Of a stretch of 64,000 bases of DNA, positions 1 through 10,098 are shown piece after piece. The notes under the pieces were generated by a model. That model was not told where the DNA came from. It made no database searches and saw nothing but the letters and a program-made list of their open reading frames with translations. This DNA is from Isoetes taiwanensis. Its lineage: Eukaryota > Streptophyta > Lycopodiopsida > Isoetales > Isoetaceae. Position 1 is the stretch's first letter, and every line of letters starts with the position of its first letter. Both the position numbers and the translations under genes were made by a program. The stretch covers positions 91,657 to 155,656 of the forward strand of contig JAJEKV010000534.1 of NCBI GenBank assembly GCA_021234155.1, read 5' to 3'.

Positions 1-222
1 ACTTTTCTTTTTAGGCGGGGCCACTTTCGTGTGAATCCCCTTTAGAGTTGCCACATTCTTAGCCTTTGTTTGCTTCACAAAATCTTTTGACCAAAACACA
101 TATTTCTTAATGTCATCATTAGATACGTTGTACTTTTGCATTAAGCCTATCTACGATAATATGAAGTCTCCGTGTAAGCCTTTGCGGTTCGCCAATTGAC
201 CTTTTTCGGGACTTTCATATTT

Positions 223-498
223 TTAGCGATTCGCATGCATCTTGAAAGATGTCAAGTGCTTTCTTTGCGTAGACGTTTTCTTGTAGACAACTTCCTTTTC
301 GATGCAACTATCTAGAGCGAGATTAAGTGCATCATCCAAGCCTTGTGCCTTTCTTCGCGTGATACCTATATCAAAAAATAGGCGTATCTTGCGGAGGAAA
401 CCCGCCTGAATGACCGGCAACTTCTTTTCCGTATAGGCGTCCCAAAATTTGTTCCACTTTCCCATATACCCGGGAAGAAAAACAATCTTGCGGGGCAT
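223..498 (-). pseudogene. unrecognised coding-like fragment
   Basis: A 91-codon minus-strand open frame with ATG, basic and lysine-rich, of protein-like composition. I do not recognise the family. Coding-like sequence appears to continue below position 190 in a shifted frame (a lysine-rich stretch followed by aromatic residues), so this is probably part of a larger broken gene that leaves the window on the left. It lies downstream, on the same strand, of the coding-like blocks at 1,228-2,233 and could belong to the same gene or transposon. No catalytic motif is visible. Existence as coding remains is moderately supported; function is unknown. Confidence 0.3.
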
Positions 499-789
499 CC
501 TTTGGCACCATTTGATCTTCCGGAGCCGACTTGTGCATCCCCTTTTTTCTTCTTTGATCCGGTACCCTTTACTCTTGTCCTGTATTATGGTTTGGCACGG
601 TGTCCTTTCTAGTAATTTGAATTCGGCACTCTTAGATTACCCTTTGTCCGGTCGGCATTGGTTTTCCATATTCGATCCATTGGTTACGAGTGTGCCGCAA
701 CGGCTCCACATACAGACTGCAAAATATGGGCCGTTAGATAAATAAAATAGATAGGCCGTCAAAGCAATAACAATATAAAACGCCGGTGG

Positions 790-1090
790 TGTTTAAAGCG
801 TTAATCACGGATTTACAAAGAAAGCGGCGCTGGCGCATTTCTTCATGATGAAGAAATCGCGCCAAAGCGTTTTTGTAAATAAAAACAAATAAAGCGGCGC
901 CCAGCGCATTTTTAGATTCATCACGTATTTACAAGAAATGCTACCGGGCGCCGATTTCTTCATGTGGCATACATGAAGAAATCGCCCAAGCGCGTTCTTT
1001 AAATCGTGATTAACGAAAAGCGCTACTGGCGTGATTTGGAACGCATGCACATTAAAAAAAAGAAATCGGCGCTGGCGGGTTTGGAAGTTC
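790..1090. repeat. foldback region of GC-rich palindromes
   Basis: The outer arms (AAAGCGTTAATCACG near 795 and CGTGATTAACG near 1,007-1,017) are inverted relative to each other. Nested inside are shorter palindromes built on a theme of AAATCG + GCGCC + GGCGC + ATTT, for example TTTCTTCATGATGAAGAAA near 838-856. The whole block could fold into a long imperfect hairpin. It may be a foldback MITE or a decayed transposon end. I see no gene in it. Confidence 0.5.
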
Positions 1091-1227
1091 CGCACTAGCT
1101 ATGTGTGGGAAAATAAAATACCTTTTGTATAGGAATGTCTTTCCCATATCATTGAGCGCTTGCCGATTTCGCTAACCGCTGCTTGTTGTTGAGCCCACCG
1201 AGGCAAGCAATTTCGACCGAGTATAGT

Positions 1228-2233
1228 CTATAGAATAAGCGATTTCCAGTTTTTGTGCTTAGTGATCAAAACCTTCAAGCGCCTCCTCAATGAATCTGGC
1301 CATCTATTATCATGAAGTGAATATCCGGGGTTGCCAATTAAATCTTCAAGTTTATTCCATATCAATACCTTCTTCGTCTTCATATCAAAAGGCACCACAT
1401 CTGCCGCAGGCATTGGCACCGCCAGGTTTTCTATCATGCTTGTTGACTATTTCCATTGCGTCTTCGCTTATCGTATCTTCTGCGACAAACATAGCCGTGG
1501 ACTGAAAAGCACTGCCGACATGGATTGGATGCGTGAAGTTAAGGCCGGTGGATACTTGTCGGCGATACTTCTTGAGTTTGCTCATGGCCTCTAACCGCAT
1601 CTCGCCTTATCATCATCACTAGTCATATCAGAATGTCGTGAAACGCCCGGTGTTTCTAGCATCTTCCTTCTCTTTTTAAAGCTTGTAGGTACACACTAGT
1701 CGACGGCCTTGTCTTGATTGCTCTTTTCACGGTGAGAGACCTTCACATATTTTTTTTGGTGTCAATGGTTCACCACCTGACCAGCCAAATTTGAAGAGGT
1801 TATCTGCGGCCTCATCCGTTCTTAGGGTGTGTCTCTTTAAAGGAACCGGCACCGCTTGATAATTTAACTTCTTCAATACTTTTTTATTTTTCGACCCGCT
1901 TCAAGTAATACAGGATGCAGTATGAATCGTCTTGTTCTTCGTGATGTGATCGAGAATACCTTGTTTCTCCATTTGATACATTTCCTTAACTCTAGACATG
2001 AAAATAAGATCTGTCTTTCCGCTAGTCTTGAAGATCCCCACATACCATTCAGAGCCCTCTGGTAGATCTTCTTCTGGACACAGAGGCTCTACCTGAGCCT
2101 TTATTATTCCGGTCGTATCGTCCATGGTCACAACGTGTGCCAAATCCAAGAATCGATACATCTTCCTCCCGTTCTTGATTTTTTCGATGCCGATGTCCCT
2201 TGACCTGCGAAGCAGCTTTGCTTTTCTTTTCAC
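1228..2233 (-). pseudogene. unrecognised broken coding region
   Basis: Three minus-strand blocks of protein-like sequence follow one another in the same direction: 2,233-1,901 (110 codons, ATG start, acidic/basic mix with an EWYVGIF-type segment), a stretch near 1,900-1,690 in another frame, and 1,600-1,228 split over two overlapping frames that contain two CxxC-like cysteines (CGRC) and a DSLRRRLKVL segment. The frame changes and stops between blocks suggest a decayed or error-containing gene. I cannot assign a family. The neighbourhood (GC palindromes, a transposon-associated domain at 3.3 kb) favours transposon cargo over a host gene, but that is inference. Confidence 0.35.
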
Positions 2234-2269
2234 ATTTTTAGAAGATCCTGAAAGTTATAATCATGTGGT

Positions 2270-2420
2270 GAGTAATGAAATCGCGCCGAGCGCGTTTTGA
2301 TAGACGCCTTACTACGGAAAACATAAATGGTATACAAGAAAAGTAGCAGAGACAACAAAAAACAATCAGGGGTTCATGACGCTCTATATTATAAATCGCG
2401 CCGAGCGCGTTTTTTAGAGA
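2270..2420. repeat. two identical palindromic motifs 115 bp apart
   Basis: The 20-mer AAATCGCGCCGAGCGCGTTT occurs at about 2,278 and again at about 2,393. The core CGCGCCGAGCGCG is a near-palindrome. Related forms occur at 826-990, 3,994-4,014, 4,569-4,583 and about 4,639. No gene lies here. Confidence 0.5.
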
Positions 2421-2489
2421 GGCCCTACAGACGCTCTATATTATAAGAGACATACTAGGCTAGAAAAAAGACTTATCGAAAGAACTGGA

Positions 2490-2800
2490 GAATACAGAAC
2501 AAAACTATAAACAAACAAGTGCAAGAAACTCTAATTAAACGGTCTACATTATACGAACTGGAGAATACAAGAGAAGATTATAAAACAAAAAATAAAAAAC
2601 ACAGAGTAGAGGAGAAGATTAGAACAAAAAACACACAAAACAAGGTAGTAAAAGCAGTAGAAATGACACAGAAACAATATAAAAAATAGAAATAACACAG
2701 AGACAGTAGAAAAATGATAAAAAACGACACAGACAGTAGACAAAACTTAAAAATAACACAGAAACTGTAGAAATCGAGAAGAAATAGTAAATACACCTCG
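2490..2800. repeat. A-rich low-complexity tract with ACACAGAxACxGTAGAAA repeats
   Basis: Roughly 300 bp of purine-rich sequence in which short phrases such as ACACAGAAAC, ACACAGAGACAGTAGAAA and ACACAGACAGTAGA recur at irregular 20-35 bp spacing. The long minus-strand open frames here encode only Phe/Leu/Cys/Ser runs and are composition artefacts, not genes. Confidence 0.6.
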
Positions 2801-3137
2801 AAAGGTCTTTGTCAAACTGTTCAGGAATTTCAAGTGTGTTGGCCGCCTCTCCTAGCCTCTCCTCGCCTCTACCTCTTGGCACTAGATCCTCCCGGACGCC
2901 ATATAGGCCGCAATGTTGAATGCAATGTTATGGGACGCCGGAATCGTATGGGTGAATTCACGATTGCTATCCGATTTTAAATTACAATTATCCCTTTATA
3001 TTAACCGCTTATCCCGCTCATTTCAAATTAAAAACTTAATTTTCATATTAAAGCACATCCACGAATATTTATTTTTATTATTTTCAAGAAACGCTTTATG
3101 TGGCGCGCGAATTATTCATTCGCCACCGAATTTTTCA

Positions 3138-3256
3138 AGAAACCTGATCAACTCGTCGACTTCTTCCGGTCGACCGCCTCCTCGCCTGCTCAACTCGCCT
3201 CCTCGACTGATCGACCGCCTCGACTTAGCGATCGCCGCCTCGACTGATCGACACGC
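3138..3256. repeat. GC-rich minisatellite (CGACTGATCGACCGCCTC-like)
   Basis: Short degenerate direct repeats of a phrase like TCGACTGATCGACCGCCTC run for about 110 bp. A related CCTCTCCTAGCCTCTCC run lies at 2,845-2,880. Both sit just upstream of the DUF8039-like open frame. Open frames across it are composition artefacts. Confidence 0.5.
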
Positions 3257-3297
3257 TATCATGTCGGCCGAACTATGGTGAGTGCTATCAGTAGGAT

Positions 3298-3744
3298 TTG
3301 AAGACTGTTCTTGAAACATATTATATTCTTGAAGACTGTTCATGTGAAATCATTCTTTTAATATTTTCAATTATCAGCGTCGGAGAAGAATGCTATCTAT
3401 TAACAGCAAACTTGAAGCGTCGACTTGGATTATGTAAAATCGAAGACCTGGACCCTGAATCTAAGTGCCATGGTGTCCCTCTTGGAAACAGTTTCTGTAA
3501 AGTTAGCATTATAAATTGCAACTATGAGGATGAAGCTCTTCCAAGAAGACATCCTGGTGGCGACACAATCGGGGAGAGCGTGGGCACATTTGTGGCGTGG
3601 CCAAAAGAACGTCTAAAAAAGGTATGTACAGACCTTCTGATACAAAGAAGCTATAATTTTATAGATCTTAAATTATCAAAAGGTATGTATAATGAGGATA
3701 GTAAAAAAAAAAGAATATATCATAACATCTGCGTGATGTTGTGA
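3298..3744 (+). CDS. DUF8039-like domain protein fragment (plant transposon-associated)
   Basis: A 148-codon plus-strand frame. Residues about 30-105 follow the pattern I know from DUF8039, a domain carried by many plant CACTA/En-Spm-type and related transposon proteins: a CYLL start, a GLCKIEDLDPES segment, VPLG followed by KVSI, then ALPRRHPGGDTIGESVG leading to FVAWPKERL. The FVAWPK ending is the most diagnostic part. A GTATGT donor-like site follows the WPKERLKK codons near 3,622, so the last 40 codons are probably intron read-through. The start is uncertain, because the first 25 residues are hydrophobic and the domain really begins near codon 28. No transposase core follows. It is probably a relic or one exon of a transposon gene; family assignment is from memory. 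Confidence 0.5.
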   Translation: MKTVLETYYILEDCSCEIILLIFSIISVGEECYLLTANLKRRLGLCKIEDLDPESKCHGVPLGNSFCKVSIINCNYEDEALPRRHPGGDTIGESVGTFVAWPKERLKKVCTDLLIQRSYNFIDLKLSKGMYNEDSKKKRIYHNICVML

Positions 3745-3749
3745 ATTTT

Positions 3750-3861
3750 GAATTCTTTGATGGTCTTTAGCCAGTCTTATCAACCCCATGAAACTACAGA
3801 TTAATGAGAATGTGTAGTTTCTTGGGGTTGGTCATACTGGCTGGAGGGCATCAAAGGATTC
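3750..3861. ncRNA. long perfect-loop hairpin, candidate miRNA precursor or tiny MITE
   Basis: Two 49-base arms (3,750-3,798 and 3,813-3,861) are reverse complements at 40 of 49 positions, separated by a 14-base loop. There are no gaps. Mismatches are isolated or paired, and weaker pairing continues about 19 bases beyond each arm. The inner 14 bp (CAACCCC then GAAACTACA on the left arm) pair with only one mismatch. The shape suits a plant pre-miRNA or a very short foldback element. I do not recognise a known mature miRNA. It begins only a few bases downstream of the open frame that ends at 3,744. Confidence 0.45.
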
Positions 3862-4895
3862 AATGTTTTCGACATTGCATATAAAAAAACATAATAAAAT
3901 AAGCGTGACATAAAAGTTTAAGTAAAAATTAAAAAAGCGGTAGAAGTTTGTATTTATATTCAAAAGAAATATATGTACATTTTTCCTTTTGTGAAAATGC
4001 GCCAGGCGCGAGTTCTTTCTGAACTAACATAGCTTGCTCTACATATCTCTACAAAATGTCGCATAGGCCCACTTCATCGGCCCAATACCGAGTAAAGTGC
4101 CACCTGGACCACTCTGATATGACATCATCCTCTTCGTCCCTGCGAATGTCGAGTCTCCAAATCAGAGTGTTGTATCGATCCTTGATAATTTCCTAATCAA
4201 AGCCTACCATATTTATTTGTTGGCATGAGCCTTACTAAGAGCATGAGGCCCCCGACACAGACCGGTCATATGGTTTGTCCAACTCTCTGCGAATGTTTTT
4301 GTGGCAAAGACAATTAAGTAGTATCTTGTACATGGTCGGCGTTGATGGTTAGATCTTTTGGGTAGAAAGTATATTTGAACTAGAAAAAGCCATGTGTAAT
4401 GCACTAGCTTGTAGAGAAATTAACTAATTAGCAAATGATATTCCTATCCCTAATGCAAAAACGATTCTCATGTGATCAAAATTCAAAACGCAATGAAGTT
4501 GTTAATGCGCATTAATTGCGTTTTGCTATATTGTTTTTCTTATGGGGAGAGATCTACTTCACTCTAATACCGGGCGCCGATTTGTATAAAGCCATATGAA
4601 ATAGAAAGGCCAATGTCTAGAAATGGTAGCATTCCATGGCGCGATTTGATTAACCTAGTGGGAAATTAGAAGCCAAACTAGAAATGCGGCATTGAAGCGC
4701 TGATTTGAACCATTCTAACATATCATTCTATAGAAAAAAAAAATGCGTAGAAAAATAGAATATGAAGCCGGGGAATAGATAGAGCAAATCTAAGAGCGAG
4801 ATATAAAGCGAGAATAAGAACTCATAGAGATTAAGATAGAGCGAAGATAGAATAAGAACAGATAAATTCTGCAGATATATAATAATAATACTCCT
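3862..4895. other. intergenic, no gene recognised
   Basis: AT-rich spacer. It contains three more copies of the GCGCC/GGCGC palindrome theme (about 3,994, 4,569 and 4,639) and, on the minus strand near 4,200-4,030, a protein-like run ending in WHFTRYWADEVGLCD that I cannot assign. The segment 4,780-4,860 is rich in AGATAGAGC phrases that lead into the minisatellite. Confidence 0.4.
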
Positions 4896-5165
4896 TGTTT
4901 AGTTCATTATTTAGTTCATTGTTTTGGTTCATTATTTAGAGCAGATAGAGCAAGATCATAGAGCAAGATCATAGTTCATTATTTAGTTCATTGTTTTGGT
5001 TCATTATTTAGAGCAAGATAGAGGAAGATCATAGAGCAAGATCATACAAGCAATAGAACATGTTTATAAGCAATAGATAGAGCAAGATCATAGAGCAAGA
5101 TCATATGAGCAATAGAACATGTTTATAAGCAATAGAGGGTGTTTATAAACAATAGATCTATATAT
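4896..5165. repeat. minisatellite, about 73-bp and 59-bp units
   Basis: A phrase of about 73 bp (TTCATTATTTAGTTCATTG, then TTTTGGTTCATTATTTAGAG, then repeated AGAGCAAGATCATA) occurs at 4,900-4,972 and 4,973-5,046. It is followed by a second phrase (AGCAATAGAACATGTTTATA plus AGAGCAAGATCATA) at 5,047-5,105 and 5,106-5,150. It is a composite tandem repeat with no coding potential. Confidence 0.75.
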
Positions 5166-5479
5166 GAAGGTGCTAGGCGTTATAGGATTGATGCATCTAA
5201 AAGTCTAAGCCAGTAAGCACTCCCCTTGATTAACCCTGAAGCTCATATAACAGATAAAGAACAGATAAAGCAGATAGAACAGAACTTTCAAATACTAGAA
5301 TAAAATCAAGAATAAGATAACAGACTTTAAGTAAAGAACATGAAATACTAACCTCTTTGTTTTCTGTACCCGAGATTTGAGCCTCTGCCTTTGAGCCGAA
5401 ACCAAAAATCGAAAACAAAAGTTGATTTGAGCCTAGAAGAAGCCAACAGCGTATGATTTGTTTCACTTAGAAGCCGAAA

Positions 5480-5640
5480 CCTTTGAGCCGAAAAGCTTTG
5501 TAGAAACCAAAACCCCTCGGGCCGAAACCTTTGAGCGTAAAACCAAAGCAAGATTGCAGCTTCTAAAAAGCCACTGCAGAGGAAAAAACGTAAGATTGTA
5601 GCTTCTAAAAGCCGGGCTGCAGAAAAAGCCTTAAAAAATC
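5480..5640. repeat. short direct duplications
   Basis: The phrase GCCGAAACCTTTGAGC is repeated at about 5,470 and 5,521. A phrase of about 45 bp (AAGATTGCAGCTTCTAAAA, then AGCC and CTGCAGA) is repeated at about 5,551 and 5,592. No gene is visible. Confidence 0.5.
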
Positions 5641-5904
5641 GGTGCCGGGGTAAAAGCTTTTACCTCGAAAAACGCCGAGAAGCCTCGAAGACCAAAGATA
5701 AAAAGCCTTCTGATTATCAGGGCGACTCGGATTGTAAGCGCACCGGGCAGATTTGTGGCACACCAAAGATGAAGTTCAAACGCACCGCCAGCTCAAAAAG
5801 AGAGACAGAAAAATTTGAAAAGGAGTGTAAACCTAATGTAATAACTACTTTAAATTCTGCACCAGGCCATAATAAGTGCCGAAAAATTTATTACAAGGGG
5901 TTAA

Positions 5905-6245
5905 GGTTATAAGTTATAAGAAATTTTAAGGTAATATTTTAAGGTTATAAGTTAATAGTTAAGGTTTTAAGTTTAATAGTTTATGAATTAGAATTTAGAA
6001 GTTTTAAGTTTTAGAAGTTTAAAGGTTATATTTATTTAAGGTTAGAAGTTTTAACCTTAGAACTTCTAACCTTAAAAGCTGTAAACTTACTTCTTCTAAC
6101 CTTAACTTTTAACCTATAATACCTACCTAACCTATAATAACCTATAATTAACTTCTAACCTAAAAACTGCTAACCTATAATAACCTTAAAAGGTGTTTCT
6201 AAGGTTACAACATTTAAGGTTATTATAGGTTAATATATTATAGGT
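5905..6245. repeat. AAGGTTATAAG / CTTATAACCTT inverted simple repeat
   Basis: A degenerate plus-orientation AAGGTTATAAGTT repeat (5,905-6,045) flips at a short hairpin near 6,044-6,070 (GGTTAGAAG, then CTTCTAACC) into its reverse complement (6,070-6,190) and then flips back (6,190-6,245). It ends just before the transposon gene at 6.3 kb and could be a subterminal repeat of that element. Confidence 0.6.
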
Positions 6246-6318
6246 TAACTCATGCTAGGGAGATGTTATTTGGATATGCTAACTTACTATATGTTTTTAT
6301 GTATTTTAGGTCAATGGC

Positions 6319-9130
6319 ATGCAAAATGCTAAATCCCCCAAGGCCCCCAATGATGCTGATCAAGGCAAGGAAAAATCTCCAACTAATGAAGATGACAAAG
6401 ATGATGGCAAAGGAAAGGAAAAGACCAGAAATGAAAAGGATGATGCCAAAGGAAAGGAAATTGTACTATATACTCGGGTCGATTGGAAAAACAAAAAGAT
6501 CAAGATCCTGCATGCATGCAACAGAGAGGCAGTAGGAGAAGGGATTATTGTTCTAGCAGATCCCATCAATGCAATGAATGATGAAAGATTAGGGGAGGAC
6601 AGGTTAGGTGTGGCAATCTCAAAATTATATGACAATTGGAAGGAAAAGGGTTCAGGCAAACAAGAATGCCTTGAAGCAACTAGAGGTTCCAACTATTGTT
6701 GCATGGCCTAGGGACAGTATTCAACTGGAGGGGAACTACATGTTTCCTATAGATGTAGAACCATTGTCAATAATGTTCACACAGTGTAGCAAGAGGCCAC
6801 TTCCAACTTTCAAACATTATCCCACCAAAAGATGCAAGTCAGATTATGATTGTTCTCCTGAAGCCCTGATGAAGGTTAGAGGAAGTGAATGTTGTTGGGC
6901 CTCCTGTATTAGAATGTTCACAATAGAGGAGATGGTGGTAGCAAGAGCTACATATCAGGAATATAAGTGTGATAGCAGGAGGAATTTCATATACACCATA
7001 TTTGGCTATGCAATTCAGGATGAAAGATCAAAGAAGAAAAGATTCACATTGAATGGAAAGTGGATATGTTCAAAAGCATGGATGGCTATACATGGAATTC
7101 CAACCTCTTCTTGGCACAACTGGCAAAAGAGACATGAAAATGGTAGTAAAATTGCATTGCATGGGAACACTGGCCTGGTAAGGCCTACCTCAAGAACTAT
7201 AGCTGCAAAGGAAATATTTGAAAGATATGTGGATTTCAATGCTGAGAAAACATGCCACATAAGAGTAAGAAGGATGAACAGGGTAGAGTTATTGTTGAAA
7301 AGAGATTGCCATCCCATTGTACCCGGTAAGAGCATATTAGAGGAAATAAATGCATTGCCGGGAACTTGGAGTGGCCTCTATATTCCCAGCCCAGTTTTAG
7401 TAGGCTATGGAATAAGCATTTCAAGCATGTGACCATAGCAACTTCAAACAACTTTGCCAAGTGCAATTTATGTGCTAAGTTTGAAGGAGACATAAAAAAT
7501 AAGACTGCGGCAAAACCAAGTCTAAGGGCAAAGATAAGGGAACATATGAAGGACCATATGACGGATCAACTATCATGTAGATCAACTTATTGGATGTGGA
7601 GGACCTTATCCGCAATGGAACCTAATAACTATCTATGTATTATACATGATAAAATGGACCAACAGTAAGACTTGTCTTCCACAATTCAAGTACGTTCCTA
7701 AGTCATGTGGAAGATCATACCCTTTGCAGATTTCAATGATCAAAGCAATATTGCATGGGCAGTCTCGCACCTACTATGGCCATTTCGGTTTAGAGTTGTG
7801 GAGTGATGGTCCAGATTTTCACATTGGGAGTATCATGAGGTGTTTAAGAAACTATGAGAAGGGTTACAATGGTCACCTCCTGGGATCCACCACAAGCCTA
7901 GCCAGGCACTACATAGTGCATTGTTGGATGGAACCCCTAATAGTATTGAAAAGTTTAGCAAGGCAAGGTTTAGGAGGAATGGACCTAATGAACATGTTGG
8001 AGCTTCAACATCTCGGCTAAACCTCGAGATCTGCCCGCAAAAGCTCCTCTTGCAACTAGATAATTGTCTTTGGTCAAAATAAGAACGGTGGATGTTTTCT
8101 TTCCTATCCTACTTAACAGTTTGTGGGTATTTTTTTGAAAGAGTCAATTTGGGGTTCCTAATGCCGGACATACTCATGAGGATGTGGGACGCATTGTTTG
8201 GAAAATATAGTCATGTATTGAGAGGCAATGACGGTTACCAACTTTCCCGGACTATTGGAAATATTTCATGGATGTACAAATCCATCTCCTATAGGATCTC
8301 TCATAGAAGAAGTGCCCGATTGGAAGAGTTTTATGGATGGTTATGCTCTCGACATGGAAGGTCATTCTAGACCTCTTCAATTCACTTTTTGGGTGAGAGA
8401 AGGGATTCCAATCATGCAATGGAAAATGAGACCTTCGTGAGGAGAAGTGGAGAGGTGGGGGCAGAAATTTGGCACGGGGATGCAAATGGCAAGCCTAATA
8501 CCTCCCGGGTCAACCAAAAGCTCTAAAACCAACCGGAAGAAGTCAAGCAATTGGGATTGACTAAGGATGGCATCAATGACTACAACAAGCATTGGCAAAC
8601 TAATTCAGATGAGACTAATCGTGCATTGATAGATTATTGGAAGAAGGTGATCAACTTGTTGGATGAGGTAGACACATCCCCTCTAAGAGAAAAAAGGGTG
8701 GTTCCCTAAAAGTAAGTGGAAAACATTAAATTTTGGTCTTTGAAGATGATAGTACCATTAGTAGCATTGTGAAGGCATATGCTCCTCCTCAATCGATAAA
8801 CACTATGTTGGTCCTAAGAAGGATAGGCCAAAATATCTAGGCATGGATTGTTATGAACCTTCTCTCGACGTGGAGTGCCACCAATTTGTAGTAGTAAAAC
8901 TAGCGGATCTAGAGACCTATCCAAAGGTGGTTGGGATACACTATCTCGGATATTTGCAAAGAAGAAGGTGATGTTAACTTCAATAAGGTCTTGGCGTGGA
9001 ATGGTGGTGTCCGGTACATCGGTTGAGTAATGTCACCGATAAAGAAAGATATTGATTGTTGGACAAAGAGGGAGGAGAAATCCTAGTGATCCCGATCTTT
9101 GGCTAGACATTGAAACCGTATTGTACTCGT
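6319..9130 (+). pseudogene. DUF7869-like transposon protein with an N-terminal DUF8039-like domain, broken
   Basis: Overlapping plus-strand frames carry the domains of a plant transposon protein in the correct order. 6,319-6,470 encodes a Lys/Asp/Glu-rich N-terminus; a TTTTAG acceptor-like site precedes it. 6,470-6,725 resembles DUF8039 (VGEGIIVLADP, then IVAWPRD). 7,040-7,200 encodes WICSKAWMAIHGI then ALHGNTGLVRPTS, the helical HGNTG region typical before DUF7869. 7,440-7,500 encodes a CNLC zinc half-site. 7,640-7,700 gives IHDKMDQQKTCLPQF, the first acidic core. About 8,050 gives QLDNC, and about 8,166-8,200 gives GHTHEDV then ALFGKYSHVL, the hallmark GHTHEDxDALF motif. Residual similarity continues to about 9,100 (VVKLADLETYP). 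At least four frame changes are present. Family assignment is from remembered motifs; catalytic function of DUF7869 proteins as DDE-type transposases is presumed, not proven. Confidence 0.7.
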
Positions 9131-9640
9131 GGACTCCAAAAACTATTCCAAGTAAAACAACGAGAGTTACAATACCTCAGGACGTAAGAAATAAGGTTCT
9201 CATATCCTTGGGGATGCTGGTGGAAAAATGAAAAACAGTTACTATGTATCAATCACAGTTAATAAAAGTTGTGTACTACTTGAGTTTCATGATATATGAT
9301 TTTGTAATTTGAAGTTAAGGTGTGAATTTATATTAAGGTGTGTGATTATATGTTAACGTATAGTGACTTTAATCAAGTTACAAAAAAAATTTCAATATGA
9401 AATTTGTCCCAAAATCAAGACATAATCCCAATTTAATTGAATGATGGTTATGCCAAGAAATACAATGCTGTAGTGCAGCTTAACCCAACAACAAAAAGCA
9501 GCTACAAACATAGAAAAACAGAGATAAAGGGCACCTTTACACGGAGGGAAGGGCTGGTTCCAGGAGGTCCGGTAGGAAGAATCTGTTGTATGCCGATACT
9601 GTGAGCATGATGCTCGGGCCAGAACGAGTTCGCTTTGTTT
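9130..9640. other. non-genic spacer
   Basis: AT-rich sequence between the DUF7869-like element and the ankyrin fragment. It includes a few GTGATTATATGTTAA-like phrases (9,300-9,370). Nothing else is recognised. Confidence 0.4.
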
Positions 9641-10098
9641 AGGGGAAATTGAAATGCCTCTCTATTTGCCTGTTCATCGTGCTTTACTCTGGATCAACCA
9701 GCTCACTGCACTCTTATGACCATGCCAAGACGTATAACGCAAGGCAGCGAATCCAAAGGTACTTTGCTGGTCAAGATCTATGGGGGCCAAATGCTACATT
9801 ACACTTATGGTTCCACTTCTCGCAGCAAAATGGAAGGGAATTGCACCAGATGCATCTAAGGCATCTTTGTTTGCCCCAGTTTCAATAAAAAAATCAACCA
9901 TTTGTAAACTTCCTCTACTAGCAGCATAATGCAAAAGGGTGAATTTCTTACCTTGGGTTATAGAATCTCTGGATGAGTGGAGCGGTGGTACTCAAAGCAT
10001 GACCAAAATGCTTGAAGAATGTGAACGTGGCCCTCAAGAACAGCTTCATGCAATGGGGTATCCCCTTCTTCGTCTTCGTTGCAAATGTCGTGAACTGC
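9640..10098 (-). pseudogene. ankyrin-repeat gene fragment
   Basis: The minus strand encodes at least three ankyrin-type repeats in order. Near 10,094-10,020 is DEEGDTPLHEAVLEGHVHIL. Near 9,958-9,830 is KKFTLLHYAASRGSLQMVDF followed by ETGANKDALDASGAIPFHFA. Near 9,760-9,670 is LRYTSWHGHKSAVSWLIQSK. The TPLHxA and HYAASRG signatures are characteristic. The repeats lie in different frames with stops between them, so about two breaks separate them, either decay or base errors. A TTTCCACTGCAG acceptor-like site precedes the first repeat, so an upstream exon is possible; the minus-strand frame 10,430-10,203 (75 codons, ATG) is a weak candidate. Ankyrin repeats mediate protein-protein contact; no partner domain is visible. 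It could be a host gene remnant captured among transposons. Confidence 0.65.

Noticed and set aside
2549-2882. Hydrophobic minus-strand frames that might be membrane proteins
   Set aside because: They are produced by an A-rich low-complexity tract and contain only runs of Phe, Leu, Cys and Ser.
4030-4210. Ulp1-type protease fragment on the minus strand
   Set aside because: No His-Asp-Cys catalytic pattern could be found; only a vague resemblance.
4896-5165. CRISPR-like spaced repeats
   Set aside because: The units are directly tandem with no unique spacers, and the genome is eukaryotic.
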